Source: Crossiella equi
GTDB lineage: Bacteria; Actinomycetota; Actinomycetes; Mycobacteriales; Pseudonocardiaceae
Reading direction: 5' to 3'
NCBI RefSeq assembly: GCF_017876755.1
Contig: NZ_JAGIOO010000001.1
Location: 5,813,786-5,877,785, forward strand
Length of the DNA: 64,000 nt
In this document: positions 17,064 to 27,769 of the stretch, in pieces
Position numbering within the stretch: position 1 is the first letter of the stretch
Layout of the letters: each line of letters begins with the position of its first letter
The notes under the pieces: generated by a model
What the model was told of the DNA's origin: nothing
Seen by the model: only the letters and a program-made list of their open reading frames with translations
The model's database searches: none
Program-made: the position numbers and the translations under genes

Positions 17064-17287
17064 TGATCCTGGTTAGGCCGAACGGGTGAGAAAATTCTCC
17101 CACTTCCGCGTTTCTGAATCGTTGCTGGTTGCCGGTTGCGAGGCCTGATCAACCGCCCTAGGTTCGGATCCCAACTCTCGGAGGGCACGACGAGGTGCCC
17201 CTATCCGTCCTGTCGGCCTCCGCCCGTCTTGTACGCGGGTGGTGGCCGTCGCCTTCCGGGATTGACGCGGAAGGGAGGCAGGGCCCT
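17064..17287 (+). promoter_or_regulatory. Upstream region of the trehalose importer operon
   Basis: These 224 bases hold a short AT-rich hairpin-like stretch (GAGAAAATTCTC, 17088-17099) and a ribosome site GGGAGG at 17273-17278, nine bases before the lpqY ATG. I saw no clear regulator site. Confidence 0.4.
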
Positions 17288-18568
17288 ATGGACGGCCCCT
17301 GGCGAGGCACTCGGTCCAGGCGCACACGTGCGCTCGGCTTGCTCAGCGCCACCGTGGTCGCGGCGCCGCTGCTGGCGGCGTGTGGCTCCGGTGAGTCCGG
17401 TGGCAACATCATCAACCTCTACGGTGCTCCGGAGCAGAACTTCCAGAAGGTGGTCGACACCTGCAACCAGCAGGCGGGCGGCAAGTACCAGATCGTGTAC
17501 AACAAGCTGCCCCGCGGCGCGGACGGCCAGCGCGAGCAGCAGGTGCGCAGGCTCGCCGCCCAGGACAGCGAGATGGACATCGTCTACCTGGACGCCCCGT
17601 GGCTCGCGGAGTTCGCGGGCGCGGGCTGGCTGATGGAGTGGACCGGCCAGAACAAGGCCGAGGTGGAGCGGGGCGTGCTGCCCGGCCCGCTGGCCTCGAC
17701 GCAGTACCAGGGCAAGACCTACGCGGCCACGAAGAACACCAACGTGCAGCTGCTCTGGTACCGCGACGACGTGGTGAGCAAGCCCCCGGCCACCTGGGAC
17801 GAGATGATCGCCCAGGCCAAGGAGCTCAAGGCGGCGGGCAAGCCGCACACCACGGTGCTCACCGGCGCGCAGTACGAGGGCCTGGTGGTGCACTACAACA
17901 CCCTGGTCAACTCGCTCGGCGGCAAGATCATCTCTGATGACGGCACGAAGGCCGTGATCGACGAGGGCGCGGTGAAGGCCCTCCAGATCCTCAAGGACTT
18001 CGCCACCTCGGGCATCGCCAGCACCTCGCTGACCAACTCCTACGAGGACGACGTCCGGCTGGAGTTCGAGAAGGGCAACGCGGCCTTCCAGCTCAACTGG
18101 CCGTTCGTCTACCCGGCCATGCAGAAGGGCAACCCGGAGCTGGCCAAGAAGTTCAAGTGGGCGCGCTTCCCGGGCGCGACGCCGGGGGTGCCCAGCCGGG
18201 TCACCATCGGTGGCGCCAACTGGGGCGTGAGCAAGTACACCCGCAAGCCCGAGCTCGCCTTCGAGGCGACGCTGTGCCTGCGCAGCCCGGAGAGCCAGCT
18301 GTTCTCGGTGCTCAACGACGGTGTCCCGCCGACCATCGACTCGGTCTACGACCGGCCGGAGATGCTCAAGGACTACCCGTTCAAGGACACCATCCGCGAG
18401 GAGCTCAAGGACGCCTCGGTGCGTCCGCTCACCCCGTCCTGGCAGAACGTGGCCTCGGTGATGTCCACGATCCTGTCCCCGCCCTCGGCCATCGACCCGC
18501 AGCAGACCGCCGCTCGGTTGCGCACCGAGGTCCAGGACGCCATCGACTCGAAGGGCGTGATGCCGTAA
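17288..18568 (+). CDS. lpqY: Trehalose ABC transporter substrate-binding lipoprotein LpqY
   Basis: The 426-residue protein has a basic N-terminus, a hydrophobic stretch and a lipobox LLAAC with Cys32 as the lipidated residue. The rest matches the sugar-binding (family 1) fold. It should be anchored outside the membrane and deliver trehalose to SugA-SugB. The assignment rests on order (lpqY-sugA-sugB-sugC, then corA in mycobacteria) and on the stress gene before it; another alpha-glucoside is possible. ATG 17288 has GGGAGG nine bases upstream. The stop overlaps sugA as TAATG. Confidence 0.87.
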   Translation: MDGPWRGTRSRRTRALGLLSATVVAAPLLAACGSGESGGNIINLYGAPEQNFQKVVDTCNQQAGGKYQIVYNKLPRGADGQREQQVRRLAAQDSEMDIVYLDAPWLAEFAGAGWLMEWTGQNKAEVERGVLPGPLASTQYQGKTYAATKNTNVQLLWYRDDVVSKPPATWDEMIAQAKELKAAGKPHTTVLTGAQYEGLVVHYNTLVNSLGGKIISDDGTKAVIDEGAVKALQILKDFATSGIASTSLTNSYEDDVRLEFEKGNAAFQLNWPFVYPAMQKGNPELAKKFKWARFPGATPGVPSRVTIGGANWGVSKYTRKPELAFEATLCLRSPESQLFSVLNDGVPPTIDSVYDRPEMLKDYPFKDTIREELKDASVRPLTPSWQNVASVMSTILSPPSAIDPQQTAARLRTEVQDAIDSKGVMP

Positions 18569-19467
18569 TGGCCAAAGCCGCTCTGAGCGAAGGCAAGAAG
18601 GCCGAGCGCCGGCTCGGCCTGCTGCTGTGCGCGCCCGCCGCGCTGGTGATGGTCGCGGTCACCGGCTGGCCGATCATCTACTCGGTCTGGCTGTCGCTGC
18701 AGCGCTTCGACCTCAAGTTCCCGGACAAGCGCGAGTTCATCGGCCTGGACAACTACGTGGCCGTGCTCGGCAACTCCTACTGGTGGCAGGCCTTCGGTGT
18801 CACCGCCGCGATCACCGCGATCACCGTGGTGGTCGAGCTGGTGCTGGGCATGGCGCTGGCCATGATCATGCACCGGACCATCGTCGGCCGGGGGCTGGTG
18901 CGCACCGCCGCGCTGATCCCGTACGGCATCGTGACCGTGGTCGCGGCGTTCTCCTGGCGCTACGCCTGGACGCCCGGCACCGGTTACCTGGCGGAGTGGT
19001 TCGCCGGGGACGCTGCCCCGCTGACCGACCGGTTCGCCTCGCTGGCGATCATCTCGCTGGCCGAGATCTGGAAGACCACGCCGTTCATGGCCCTGCTGCT
19101 CATGGCCGGGCTGGCGCTGGTGCCGGACGACCTGCTCAAGGCCGCCGCGCTGGACGGCGCGTCCGGCTGGCAGCGCTTCACCAAGGTCATCGTGCCGATG
19201 ATGAAGCCGGCGATCCTGGTGGCGCTGCTGTTCCGCACCCTGGACGCCTTCCGCATCTTCGACAACATCTTCGTGCTCACCGCGGGCGCGCAGGGCACGT
19301 CCTCGGTGTCGATGCTGACGTACAACAACCTGATCAAGGGCTTGAACCTGGGCATCGGGTCCACCATGTCGGTGCTGATCTTCCTCGCGGTCGCGATCAT
19401 CGCGTTCGTGTTCATCAAGGTCTTCGGCGCGGCGGCACCCGGCAGCGACCCGCAGGGGAGGCGTTGA
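18568..19467 (+). CDS. sugA: Trehalose ABC transporter permease SugA
   Basis: This 299-residue membrane protein is a MalF-type permease with about six helices. It has the ATPase-docking EAA loop ([21 protein letters not shown]) in the second half. It forms the channel with SugB in the cytoplasmic membrane. Its ATG shares a base with the lpqY TAA, so the genes are coupled. The larger open frame starting at 18157 runs in a different frame inside lpqY and is not the true start. Confidence 0.9.
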   Translation: MAKAALSEGKKAERRLGLLLCAPAALVMVAVTGWPIIYSVWLSLQRFDLKFPDKREFIGLDNYVAVLGNSYWWQAFGVTAAITAITVVVELVLGMALAMIMHRTIVGRGLVRTAALIPYGIVTVVAAFSWRYAWTPGTGYLAEWFAGDAAPLTDRFASLAIISLAEIWKTTPFMALLLMAGLALVPDDLLKAAALDGASGWQRFTKVIVPMMKPAILVALLFRTLDAFRIFDNIFVLTAGAQGTSSVSMLTYNNLIKGLNLGIGSTMSVLIFLAVAIIAFVFIKVFGAAAPGSDPQGRR

Positions 19468-20309
19468 TGGCCATCGGCGGAGCCGAGACGACCGGCCGCA
19501 AGTGGAGCTGGGGCCTGCTCAACACCGTTGTCGTGGTGTACGCGCTGTTCCCCGTGCTGTGGATCGTGTCGCTGTCCTTCAAGAGCCCGAAGGCGGTCAA
19601 GGACGGCGGCCTGCTGCCGACCGAGTGGACGCTGGAGAACTACTCGGCGATCTTCGCCAGCTCCGGCTTCCTCCGGCCGCTGGTGAACTCGATCGGCATC
19701 GCGCTGATCGCCACCGCGATCGCGGTGGTGCTGGGCACGATGGCCGCCTACGCCATCGCCCGGCTGGAGTTCCCCGGCAAGAAGGTCCTGGTCGGGGTGT
19801 CGCTGCTGATCGCGATGTTCCCGCAGGTCTCGCTGGTCTCGCCGCTGTTCGACATCGAGCGCGCGCTCGGGCTGTTCGACACGTGGCCAGGCCTGATCCT
19901 GCCGTACATCACCTTCTCCCTGCCGCTGGCGATCTACACGCTGTCGGCGTTCTTCCGGGAGATCCCATGGGAGCTGGAGAAGGCGGCCAAGATGGACGGG
20001 GCCACCCCGAGCCAGGCCTTCTTCAAGGTGGTGGCGCCGCTGGCGGCGCCCGGTGTGTTCACCACCGCGATCCTGGTGTTCATCTTCTGCTGGAACGACT
20101 TCCTGTTCGCGATCTCGCTGACCTCCACCGAGACCTCGCGGACCGTTCCCGCCGCACTGGCGTTCTTCACCGGTGACTCGCAGTTCGAGGACCCCACCGG
20201 GTCGACGTCCGCGGCCGCCGTGGTGATCACCGTGCCGATCATTCTGTTCGTGTTGTTCTTCCAGCGCCGCATCGTCGCCGGGCTGACGTCCGGTGCCGTG
20301 AAGGGGTGA
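19467..20309 (+). CDS. sugB: Trehalose ABC transporter permease SugB
   Basis: This 280-residue MalG-type permease has six predicted helices and an EAA loop ([20 protein letters not shown]). It pairs with SugA to form the sugar channel. ATG 19467 overlaps the sugA stop (TGATG) and is preceded by AGGGGAGG (19455-19462). Nothing unusual was seen. Confidence 0.9.
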   Translation: MAIGGAETTGRKWSWGLLNTVVVVYALFPVLWIVSLSFKSPKAVKDGGLLPTEWTLENYSAIFASSGFLRPLVNSIGIALIATAIAVVLGTMAAYAIARLEFPGKKVLVGVSLLIAMFPQVSLVSPLFDIERALGLFDTWPGLILPYITFSLPLAIYTLSAFFREIPWELEKAAKMDGATPSQAFFKVVAPLAAPGVFTTAILVFIFCWNDFLFAISLTSTETSRTVPAALAFFTGDSQFEDPTGSTSAAAVVITVPIILFVLFFQRRIVAGLTSGAVKG

Positions 20310-20317
20310 GGTGAGTC

Positions 20318-21505
20318 GTGGCCGACATCGTGTTGGACAAGGTGACCAAGAAGTACCCGGACGGCGCGCTCGCCGTCCAGGAGGTGAACGTCGAGATCGC
20401 CGACGGCGAGTTCATCATCCTGGTGGGGCCCTCTGGTTGCGGCAAGTCCACGACGCTCAACATGATCGCGGGCCTGGAGGACATCACCTCCGGTGAGCTG
20501 CGCATCGGCGGCGAGCGGGTCAACGAGCGGGCGCCCAAGGACCGGGACATCGCCATGGTGTTCCAGTCCTACGCGCTCTACCCGCACATGACCGTGCGGG
20601 AGAACATGGCCTTCCCGCTGCGCCTGGCGAAGGTCGACAACGCCACGGTGGAGCGCAAGGTCAACGAGGCGGCGGCCATCCTGGACCTGGGCCAGCACCT
20701 GGACCGCAAACCGGCGAACCTGTCCGGCGGCCAGCGCCAGCGCGTGGCCATGGGCCGGGCGATCGTCCGCAGTCCCAAGGCGTTCCTCATGGACGAACCA
20801 CTGTCCAACTTGGACGCCAAGCTGCGCGTGCAGATGCGCACCGAGGTGTCCCGGCTCCAGAAGAAGCTGGGCACCACGATGGTCTACGTGACGCACGACC
20901 AGACCGAGGCGATGACCCTGGGCGACCGGGTCGTGGTGATGCGCGGCGGGGTGGTCCAGCAGGTGGGCGCCCCGCAGTTCCTCTACGACAACCCGGCCAA
21001 CCTGTTCGTGGCGGGCTTCATCGGCTCCCCGGCCATGAACTTCGTCCCGGCCACCCTGGAGGAGGGCCGGGTCCGCAGCGGCCTGGGCGAGGTCCCCCTG
21101 CCGGACCGCATCCGGCGGCTCGTCGAGCAGGCGGGCGCGGGGCGCGAAGTGATCATGGGCGTGCGCCCGGAGCACTTCGAGGACGCGGCCGTGGTCGACC
21201 CGGCCACCCGGGAGCGGGGCGCGGTGTTCACCGCGGGTGTCGACGTGCTGGAGTCCATGGGCTCGGACAAGTACGCCTACTTCACCGTGCAGGGCGAGCG
21301 CGCCACCTCCGCCGAGCTCGAGGAGCTGGCGGCGGACGCGGGCCTGACCGACACGGGCGGCGCCTCGGACGGCACCCAGATCATCACGCGCCTCTCGGCC
21401 GCCTCCGGCGCCACCGAGGGTGAGAACGTGGAGGTCTGGTTCGACCCGGACAAGCTCCAGCTCTTCGACCCGGCCAGCGGCAAGAACCTGACCTACTCGG
21501 GCTGA
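20318..21505 (+). CDS. sugC: Sugar ABC transporter ATPase SugC (MsiK/MalK-like)
   Basis: The 395-residue ATPase has Walker [10 protein letters not shown] at 37-45, the LSGGQRQR signature, Walker [12 protein letters not shown] and the switch THDQTEA. A C-terminal OB-type regulatory domain follows (from about 240, with [11 protein letters not shown]), as in MalK. It powers trehalose uptake through SugA-SugB. Such ATPases can also serve other sugar importers, as MsiK does in Streptomyces. GTG 20318 lies eight bases after sugB. A strong hairpin follows the stop. Confidence 0.92.
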   Translation: MADIVLDKVTKKYPDGALAVQEVNVEIADGEFIILVGPSGCGKSTTLNMIAGLEDITSGELRIGGERVNERAPKDRDIAMVFQSYALYPHMTVRENMAFPLRLAKVDNATVERKVNEAAAILDLGQHLDRKPANLSGGQRQRVAMGRAIVRSPKAFLMDEPLSNLDAKLRVQMRTEVSRLQKKLGTTMVYVTHDQTEAMTLGDRVVVMRGGVVQQVGAPQFLYDNPANLFVAGFIGSPAMNFVPATLEEGRVRSGLGEVPLPDRIRRLVEQAGAGREVIMGVRPEHFEDAAVVDPATRERGAVFTAGVDVLESMGSDKYAYFTVQGERATSAELEELAADAGLTDTGGASDGTQIITRLSAASGATEGENVEVWFDPDKLQLFDPASGKNLTYSG

Positions 21506-21518
21506 CCCGGGCAGGTCG

Positions 21519-21550
21519 ACGGGGCGGGTACCGCGAGGTGCCCGCCCCGT
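21519..21550. terminator. Two-way terminator between sugC and the VOC gene
   Basis: ACGGGGCGGG (21519-21528) pairs perfectly with CCCGCCCCGT (21541-21550). The inner ACC/GGT pairs close a GCGA tetraloop. The hairpin ends two bases before the stop codon of the convergent VOC gene and is followed by TTTCAC on the plus strand. It should stop sugC transcription and perhaps also the VOC message. Confidence 0.75.
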
Positions 21551-21551
21551 T

Positions 21552-21992
21552 TCACGCACCCAGCGGCTCGGCGAGCTCCACGAGGATCCCCTCGGGCCCG
21601 CGCACGTAGCAGAGCCGGTACACGTCCTCGTACCGCACGACCTCGCCCACGAGCTCGGCCCCGTGCGCCCGCACCGCCGCCAGCGCCCGGTCGATGCTGC
21701 CCACCTCGAACGCCAGGTGCCGCAGTCCCAGGGCGTTCGCCGGTGCGTCCGCGTCCCCGGCGGGACTGACCGGCGACTGGAACTGGGCCAGCTCGACCCG
21801 CGAGTGCCCGTCCGGCGTCCGCAGCATCGCGATCTCCGACTTCGCCCCGTCGAGCCCGATGATCCGGTCCACCCAGTGCCCCCCGACCGCCCCCGTGCCC
21901 TCCACCTCGAACCCGAGCGCGGTGAAGAACGCGACGGCGGCCGGCAGATCCCGGACGACGACCCCGACGTGGTGCATCCGCTTGATCGACAT
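21552..21992 (-). CDS. VOC-superfamily (glyoxalase/dioxygenase fold) protein
   Basis: The 146-residue protein has two beta-alpha-beta-beta-beta units, with metal-ligand positions in HHVGVVVRDL (His8), in HSRVELAQF, in LRHLAFEV and in the C-terminal GILVELAEP. Such proteins bind a divalent metal and act as lyases, isomerases, dioxygenases or antibiotic-binding proteins; the substrate cannot be told. It lies after fadB on the same strand but behind a hairpin, so it is probably a separate unit. ATG 21992 is preceded by GAGGAGGAGAT. Confidence 0.85.
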   Translation of the reverse strand: MSIKRMHHVGVVVRDLPAAVAFFTALGFEVEGTGAVGGHWVDRIIGLDGAKSEIAMLRTPDGHSRVELAQFQSPVSPAGDADAPANALGLRHLAFEVGSIDRALAAVRAHGAELVGEVVRYEDVYRLCYVRGPEGILVELAEPLGA

Positions 21993-22073
21993 GATCTCCT
22001 CCTCGGCTTGGCTGCACCCCGGGGACGGAGCCGGTCGGCGGTTCTCGACCTCGCCTGCTGTGACCTGGATCAT

Positions 22074-22119
22074 ACGACGAACGGCCCCGTCCGCACCGGA
22101 GTGCGAGCGGGGCCGTCGT
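22074..22119 (-). terminator. Hairpin terminator after fadB
   Basis: Read on the minus strand, this long stem (ACGACGGCCCCG against CGGGGCCGTTCGTCGT, one bulge) encloses an inner hairpin (CGCAC/GTGCG). It starts 10 bases after the fadB stop and should end its transcript. Confidence 0.65.
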
Positions 22120-22129
22120 GGTGCCGGGG

Positions 22130-24301
22130 TCAGGCGCCCAGCAGCTTCTCCCGGGCCGCCGGGTCGGACAGGACCGCCGGAGGGGTGAAGCGCTCGCCGT
22201 ACTTGGCCGCCAGGTCGTTGGCGCGGGCCACGAAGCCCTCGACGCCGCCCGGGTAGCCGTGGATGTACTGGATCACGCCGCCCGTCCACGGCGGGAAGCC
22301 GATGCCCATGATGGAGCCGATGTTGGCGTCCGGGACCGAGGTGAGCACGCCCTCCTCGAAGCACTTGACCGTCTCGATGGCCTCGGCGAACAGCATGCGT
22401 TCCTTGAGGTCCTCGAACGGGATCTTGTTCGGGGTGGCCGGGTAGTGCTCGGCCAGGCCCGGCCACAGGCCGGTGCGCTTGCCGTCGGCGTAGTCGTAGA
22501 AGCCCGCGCCGCTGGACTTGCCCTTGCGGTTGAACTCCTCGACCAGGCGGTCGATGATGTCCTCGGCCGGGTGGGCCTTCCAGGTCTCGCCCGCGGCCTC
22601 GAAGGCGGCCTTGGTCTCGTTGCGGATCTTGCGGGGCAGGGTGAGCGTGAGCTCGTCCATCAGCTGGAGCACCGGCGCCGGGTAGCCCGCCTGGGAGGAG
22701 GCCTGCTCGATCGACGGGGCGGGCACGCCCTCGGCCAGCATCGCCACGCCCTCGTTGAGGAAGGTGCCGATCACCCGGCTGGTGAAGAAGCCCCGGCTGT
22801 CGTTGACCACGATCGGGGTCTTCTTGATCTTGAGTACCACGTCGAACGCCTTGGCCAGCGCCTCGTCGCTGGTCTGCTCGCCGCGGATGATCTCCACCAG
22901 CGGCATCTTGTCCACGGGGGAGAAGAAGTGCAGGCCCACGAAGTCCGGGCGGCGCTTGACGCCCTCGGCCAGGCCGGTGATCGGCAGCGTGGAGGTGTTG
23001 GAGGCCAGCAGCGCGTCGGCCGCCACCACGTCCTCGATCTCGGCGAAGACCTTGTGCTTGAGCGAGGCGTCCTCGAACACGGCCTCGATCACCAGGTCGG
23101 CACCGGCCAGGTCGGCGGCGTTCTCGGTGGGCGTGATGCGCGCCAGCACCTCGTCCCGCTTCTCCTGGGTGAGCCTGCCCCGGGAGACCGCCTTGTCCAG
23201 GATGCCCTGGGAGTAGGCCTTGCCCTTCTCGGCCGCGGCCAGGCTGACGTCCTTGAGCAGCACCTCGATGCCGTTGCGCGCGCAGACGTAGGCGATGCCC
23301 GCGCCCATCATGCCCGCGCCGAGTACGGCCACCTTGCGCGGTTCGTACTTCGGCACACCGTCCGGCCGGGAGCCGCCGTTGTTGATGTGCTGGAGGTCGA
23401 AGAAGAACGCCTTGATCATGTTCTTCGAGACCTGGCCGGTGACCAGCTCGGTCATGTACCGGCCCTCGATGAGCAGCGCGTTGTCGAAGTCGACCTGGCT
23501 GCCCTCGACCGCCGCGGCGAGGATGTTGTGCGGGGCCGGGTAGTGCGCGCCCTTGAGCTGCTTGCGCAGGTTGGCCGGGAACGCGGGCAGGTTGGCCGCG
23601 AACTTCGGGTTCGACGGCGTGCCGCCGGGGATCTTGTAGCCCTTGACGTCCCAGGGCTGCACGGCCTCCGGGTTGTCCTTGACCCACTGCTTGGCGCGGC
23701 TGATCAGCTCGTCGCGGTCGGCGACCAGCTCGTCGACGATGCCGGTCTCCTTGGCCTGCGCGGGCCGCAGCTGCTGGCCCTGGAGCAGCAGCTTGAGCAG
23801 CGCGTCGGCGATGCCGAGCATGCGCACCGTGCGGGTGACCCCGCCGCCGCCGGGCAGCAGGCCGAGGGTGACCTCGGGCAGGCCGAACTTGCTGCGGCCG
23901 TCGTCGATGGCGATGCGGTGGTGGCAGGCCAGGCCGATCTCCAGGCCGCCGCCGAGCGCGGTGCCGTTGAACGCGGCCACCACCGGGCGGCCCAGCTTCT
24001 CCAGGCGGCGCAGCAGCGCCTTGACCGCGGTGACGCCCTCGAAGAACAGCGCGGCGTCCTCCGGCCGCACGCGGCGCAGGTCGTTGAGGTCGCCGCCCGC
24101 GAAGAAGGTCTTCTTGGCCGAGGTGATCACCACGCCGGTGATCTGCTCGCGCTCGGCCTCCAGCCGGTCGAGCGTGTCGGCCATCGAGCGCTGCCAGCGC
24201 TCGTTCATGGTGTTCGCGCTCTGCTCCGGGTCGTCGAGCGTGAGCAGGACGATGCCGTCGGAGTCGACGTCCCAGCGGATGGTCGAGGTGTAGTCGGACA
24301 T
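22130..24301 (-). CDS. fadB: FadB-type fused enoyl-CoA hydratase / 3-hydroxyacyl-CoA dehydrogenase
   Basis: The 723-residue protein begins with a crotonase domain (1 to about 190, [20 protein letters not shown]). An NAD-binding 3-hydroxyacyl-CoA dehydrogenase domain follows, with [14 protein letters not shown] near 325, and two helical C-terminal domains with [13 protein letters not shown]. It performs the second and third steps of beta-oxidation and should work with the thiolase encoded 14 bases upstream. ATG 24301 follows GGAAGGCGAC. Both genes probably form one transcript, controlled from the operator at 25578-25598. Confidence 0.93.
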   Translation of the reverse strand: MSDYTSTIRWDVDSDGIVLLTLDDPEQSANTMNERWQRSMADTLDRLEAEREQITGVVITSAKKTFFAGGDLNDLRRVRPEDAALFFEGVTAVKALLRRLEKLGRPVVAAFNGTALGGGLEIGLACHHRIAIDDGRSKFGLPEVTLGLLPGGGGVTRTVRMLGIADALLKLLLQGQQLRPAQAKETGIVDELVADRDELISRAKQWVKDNPEAVQPWDVKGYKIPGGTPSNPKFAANLPAFPANLRKQLKGAHYPAPHNILAAAVEGSQVDFDNALLIEGRYMTELVTGQVSKNMIKAFFFDLQHINNGGSRPDGVPKYEPRKVAVLGAGMMGAGIAYVCARNGIEVLLKDVSLAAAEKGKAYSQGILDKAVSRGRLTQEKRDEVLARITPTENAADLAGADLVIEAVFEDASLKHKVFAEIEDVVAADALLASNTSTLPITGLAEGVKRRPDFVGLHFFSPVDKMPLVEIIRGEQTSDEALAKAFDVVLKIKKTPIVVNDSRGFFTSRVIGTFLNEGVAMLAEGVPAPSIEQASSQAGYPAPVLQLMDELTLTLPRKIRNETKAAFEAAGETWKAHPAEDIIDRLVEEFNRKGKSSGAGFYDYADGKRTGLWPGLAEHYPATPNKIPFEDLKERMLFAEAIETVKCFEEGVLTSVPDANIGSIMGIGFPPWTGGVIQYIHGYPGGVEGFVARANDLAAKYGERFTPPAVLSDPAAREKLLGA

Positions 24302-24315
24302 GTCGCCTTCCGCTC

Positions 24316-25530
24316 TCAGAGTCGCTCGATGATGGTGGCGACACCCATGCCGCCGCCGATGCACAGGGTGACCAGGCCGTACCGGCCGCCGCGCCGCTCC
24401 AGCTCGTCGAGGACGGTGCCGAGCAGCATGGCGCCGGTGGCGCCGAGCGGGTGCCCGAGCGCGATGGCCCCGCCGTTGACGTTGACCTTCTCGTGCGGGA
24501 CCCCGAGGTCGCGCATGAACTTGAGCACGACCGCGGCGAAGGCCTCGTTCATCTCGTAGAGGTCGATGTCCTCCGGCGTGAGACCGGCGATGGCCAGCGC
24601 CTTGCGCGCGGCGGGCGCCGGGCCGGTGAGCATGATCGTGGTGTCCGCGCCGCTGAGCGCTGCGGAGACGATGCGGCCGCGCGGGGTGAGCCCCAGCTCG
24701 GTGCCCGCGCGCTCGGAGCCGACCAGCACCAGCGCCGCGCCGTCGACGATGCCGGAGGAGTTCCCGGCGTGGTGCACGTGGTTGATCTTCTCGACGTAGT
24801 GGTACTTCTGCAGCGCCACCGCGTCGAAGCCGCCCATCTCGCCGATGCCCGCGAAGGACGGCTGGAGCCCGGCCAGCGCCTGCACCGTGGTGCCGGGGCG
24901 GAGGTACTCGTCCTTGTCCAGCACCGAGATGCCGTTGCGGTCGCGCACCGGTACGACCGAGCGGTCGAAGTACCCGTTGGCCTGGGCCTTGGCCGCGCGG
25001 CTCTGGGACTCCACGGCGAAGGCGTCCACGTCGTCGCGGGAGAAGCCCTCGATGGTGGCGATCAGGTCGGCGCTGATGCCCTGCGGCACGAAGTCGACCG
25101 CGTAGTTGGTCTCCGGGTCGGCGAACCAGGCGCCGCCGTCGGAGGCCATCGGTACGCGCGACATGGACTCCACGCCGCCCGCGATGACCAGGTCCTCCCA
25201 GCCGGAGCGCACCTTCTGTGCCGCCAGGTTGACCGCTTCGAGGCCGGAGCCGCAGAACCGGTTGATCTGCACGCCCGCCACGGTGTCGGGCAGCCCGGCG
25301 CGCAGCGCGGCGATGCGGGAGATGACCGAGCCCTGGTCGCCGACCGGGGCGACCACGCCGAGCACCACGTCCGAGATCCAGTTCGGGTCCAGCGACGGGT
25401 GGCGCTCGCGCAGCTCGTCGATGAGCCCGACCAGGAGGCTGATCGGCTTGGTGCCGTGCAGCGATCCGTTCTGCTTGCCGCGGCCCCGGGGGGTGCGCAC
25501 GGCTTCGTAGACAAAGGCCTCTGTCGTCAT
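24316..25530 (-). CDS. fadA: Acetyl-CoA acyltransferase (thiolase) FadA
   Basis: The 404-residue thiolase has the active-site Cys in [12 protein letters not shown], His in [15 protein letters not shown] and the second Cys in [11 protein letters not shown]. It cleaves 3-ketoacyl-CoA to acetyl-CoA and a shortened acyl-CoA. It is the first gene of a two-gene unit with fadB. A palindromic operator-like site lies 48-68 bases upstream and is almost the same as the one in front of the divergent MerR gene, suggesting common control. Confidence 0.94.
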   Translation of the reverse strand: MTTEAFVYEAVRTPRGRGKQNGSLHGTKPISLLVGLIDELRERHPSLDPNWISDVVLGVVAPVGDQGSVISRIAALRAGLPDTVAGVQINRFCGSGLEAVNLAAQKVRSGWEDLVIAGGVESMSRVPMASDGGAWFADPETNYAVDFVPQGISADLIATIEGFSRDDVDAFAVESQSRAAKAQANGYFDRSVVPVRDRNGISVLDKDEYLRPGTTVQALAGLQPSFAGIGEMGGFDAVALQKYHYVEKINHVHHAGNSSGIVDGAALVLVGSERAGTELGLTPRGRIVSAALSGADTTIMLTGPAPAARKALAIAGLTPEDIDLYEMNEAFAAVVLKFMRDLGVPHEKVNVNGGAIALGHPLGATGAMLLGTVLDELERRGGRYGLVTLCIGGGMGVATIIERL

Positions 25531-25577
25531 CGGCGGGGAGCCTCCCTGGTCACGGCTCGGGAATGGTGCACTTGTTA

Positions 25578-25598
25578 TGTGACAGTGATGATGTCACG
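25578..25598. promoter_or_regulatory. Operator-like palindrome upstream of fadA
   Basis: TGTGACA (25578-25584) and TGTCACG (25592-25598) flank the 7-base spacer GTGATGA. Read in reverse, the site at 28921-28941 is TGTGACA, GTGATGG, TGTCACA, so 19 of 21 bases agree including the spacer. It is a likely binding site for the regulator of this beta-oxidation island. Confidence 0.7.
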
Positions 25599-25627
25599 GT
25601 AGCGCAGGGGGCGCCCTGAGATCCAGC

Positions 25628-26578
25628 TCACTCGGGGTGCACGCCCAGGTCGGCCACGCGGTAGCCCTCGGGGTAGCCCGGGTAGGTGCGGTTGCGCGGG
25701 TCGGCGGCGGTGCGCGAGACCTTCCGCTCGGGCAGCCACCACACCGCGCGGCCCCGCCAGGTGAGCGCCCCGGCCACCACCTTGCGCAGCCACGGCGGCT
25801 GCTCGGGGAAGCCGAAGGCCACCCGCAGCGGCTCGTCCATGGCCGCGTACACCGCGCGCCGCACCCCGGCCCGCACGGCCGCCGGGTACCACGAGCAGAA
25901 CAGGTCCACGGTGTACTCGCCGACCCGCTGGTTGGTCTCGGTGTACTGGAAGTGCGTGCGCTCGTAGTCGCGGTTGAACCGGTCGAGCTCGTCGTAGTCC
26001 TCGGGGATGTGCTTGATCCCCATCCGCCGGCCCACCTCGCGGTAGAAGTGGAAGGCGGCCAGGCGCTCGTGCTGGTGCAGCGGCCGCCACCCGTGCCGGG
26101 CCAGCCAGCGGATGGGCTCGTAGATGAATGTGGTGAGCACGTAGAGCATGTCGTCGTTGGTGATGTCGTAGCGCCCGTGCATCTGGTTGATGCGGCGCAG
26201 CGACTGCTTCCCGCGCTCGGAGTCGTACCCGTGCTCGGTGAGCTCGGCCATGAGCAGCAGCGTGTCGTCGTACCGCCGCTGGGGCCGGTGCTCGAACTCC
26301 CCGGTCCGGGCCAGCAGCCGGGAGATGCTCGGCACCGCGTAGGTGCGGAAGAGCGCGAACTCCAGCGCCTTGCGGTAGTCCCAGGGGAACTCGAAGCCCG
26401 CGGAGAGGCGGTAGATCTCCCAGTGGTCGCGGACCGGGTCGAGTCCTCTGATCAGGTCCAGCCGTCGGTACCGTCCCACTGCCGGTTTCCTCCCGGTGCG
26501 CGCGAGTGAGGTCGGATCCAGCTTCTTGCCGCCGAGGGGCCGCGGCAAGGTCACCCGGGGGTGAATGCGCACCACCAC
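25628..26578 (-). CDS. MpaB-type oxygenase family protein (DUF2236)
   Basis: The 316-residue protein has the features of the MpaB/DUF2236 group: YRKALEFALFRTYAVPSIS, ELTEHGYDSERGKQSLRRINQMHG with conserved His, and THFQYTETNQRVGEY. Members bind haem or iron and include the latex-degrading protein Lcp and fungal MpaB; many are unassigned. It lies 9 bases after the acyl-CoA dehydrogenase gene and probably belongs to the same transcript. The GTG at 26578 is the most upstream reasonable start, within a run of three GTG codons, and the ribosome site is weak. Confidence 0.8.
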   Translation of the reverse strand: MVVRIHPRVTLPRPLGGKKLDPTSLARTGRKPAVGRYRRLDLIRGLDPVRDHWEIYRLSAGFEFPWDYRKALEFALFRTYAVPSISRLLARTGEFEHRPQRRYDDTLLLMAELTEHGYDSERGKQSLRRINQMHGRYDITNDDMLYVLTTFIYEPIRWLARHGWRPLHQHERLAAFHFYREVGRRMGIKHIPEDYDELDRFNRDYERTHFQYTETNQRVGEYTVDLFCSWYPAAVRAGVRRAVYAAMDEPLRVAFGFPEQPPWLRKVVAGALTWRGRAVWWLPERKVSRTAADPRNRTYPGYPEGYRVADLGVHPE

Positions 26579-26587
26579 CCGCTGAGG

Positions 26588-27730
26588 TCACAACCCCATG
26601 GACCGGCCGATGATCTCCTTCATGATCTCCGTCGTGCCGCCGTAGATGGTCTGCACCCGGCCGTCCAGGAAGGCCTTCGCCACCGGGTACTCCGTCATGT
26701 ACCCGTAGCCGCCGTGCAGCTGGAGGCAGCGGTCGGCGACCTTGGTCTGGAGCTCGGTGGTCCACCACTTGGCCATGGCGGCCTCCTGGATCTGGAGCTC
26801 GCCGCGCTGGTGCTCGCTGATGCAACGGTCGACGAAGACCCGCGCGATGGTGACCTCGGTGGCGAGCTCGGCCAGGACGAAGCGGGTGTTCTGGAACTTG
26901 GCGATGGGGCGGCCGAAGGCCTCGCGGTCCTGGCAGTACTTCTTGGTGGCCTCCAGGACCCGCTCGGCGGCGGCGACCGCGGCGACGGCGATGGAGAGGC
27001 GTTCCTGGGGCAGGTTCTGCATCAGGTAGACGAACCCCTTGCCCTCCTCGCCCAGGAGGTTGGTGGCGGGCACGCGGACGTCGTCGAAGAACAGCTCGGC
27101 GGTGTCCTGGGCCTTCTGGCCGATCTTGTCCAGGTTGCGGCCCCGGGTGAAGCCCGGCATGTCCCGCTCGACCACCAGCAGGCTGACGCCGTGGGCGCCC
27201 GCGGCGGGGTCGGTCTTGGCCGCCACGATGACGAGGTCGGACAGGATGCCGTTGCTGATGAACGTCTTCTGCCCGTTGAGCACGTAGTCATCGCCGTCGC
27301 GCACCGCCGTGGTGGCGATGTTCTGCAGGTCGCTGCCCGTGCCCGGCTCGGTCATGGCGATCGCGCTGATCAGCTCGCCGGAGCAGAACCCCGGCAGCCA
27401 CCGCCGCTTCTGCTCCTCGGTGGCCAGTGCCAGCAGGTACGGCAGGATGATGTCGTTGTGCAGGGACAGGCCGAGCCCGCTGGCCCCCGCGCGCACCATC
27501 TCCTCGACCAGCACGGCGTTGAACCGGAAGTCCGGCGCGCCACCGCCCCCGTACTCCTCGGGCGCGGCCATGCCCAGCAGGCCCACGCGGCCCGCGGCGA
27601 GCCAGGCCTCGCGGTCGACGATGCCGTTGTCCTCCCAGCGCGCGTGGTGCGGCTCGACCTCCTTGGTGATGAAGGTGCGGGCCAGCTCTCGGAACTCGTC
27701 GTGCTCACTGGTGAAGATCTCGCGGCGCAT
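26588..27730 (-). CDS. Acyl-CoA dehydrogenase
   Basis: The 380-residue flavoenzyme has IAMTEPGTGSDLQNI, NGQKTFISNGI, LQLHGGYGYMTEYPVAKAF and YGGTTEIMKE, the expected FAD and substrate motifs. The form recalls long-chain or branched-chain acyl-CoA dehydrogenases used for side-chain or fatty acid degradation. It is the middle gene of the unit racemase-dehydrogenase-MpaB and would feed FadB-FadA. ATG 27730 follows GGAGAGGACT. Confidence 0.91.
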   Translation of the reverse strand: MRREIFTSEHDEFRELARTFITKEVEPHHARWEDNGIVDREAWLAAGRVGLLGMAAPEEYGGGGAPDFRFNAVLVEEMVRAGASGLGLSLHNDIILPYLLALATEEQKRRWLPGFCSGELISAIAMTEPGTGSDLQNIATTAVRDGDDYVLNGQKTFISNGILSDLVIVAAKTDPAAGAHGVSLLVVERDMPGFTRGRNLDKIGQKAQDTAELFFDDVRVPATNLLGEEGKGFVYLMQNLPQERLSIAVAAVAAAERVLEATKKYCQDREAFGRPIAKFQNTRFVLAELATEVTIARVFVDRCISEHQRGELQIQEAAMAKWWTTELQTKVADRCLQLHGGYGYMTEYPVAKAFLDGRVQTIYGGTTEIMKEIIGRSMGL

Positions 27731-27769
27731 AGTCCTCTCCGGCGGTCGTTGGCGGTGGAGGTGCAGGGG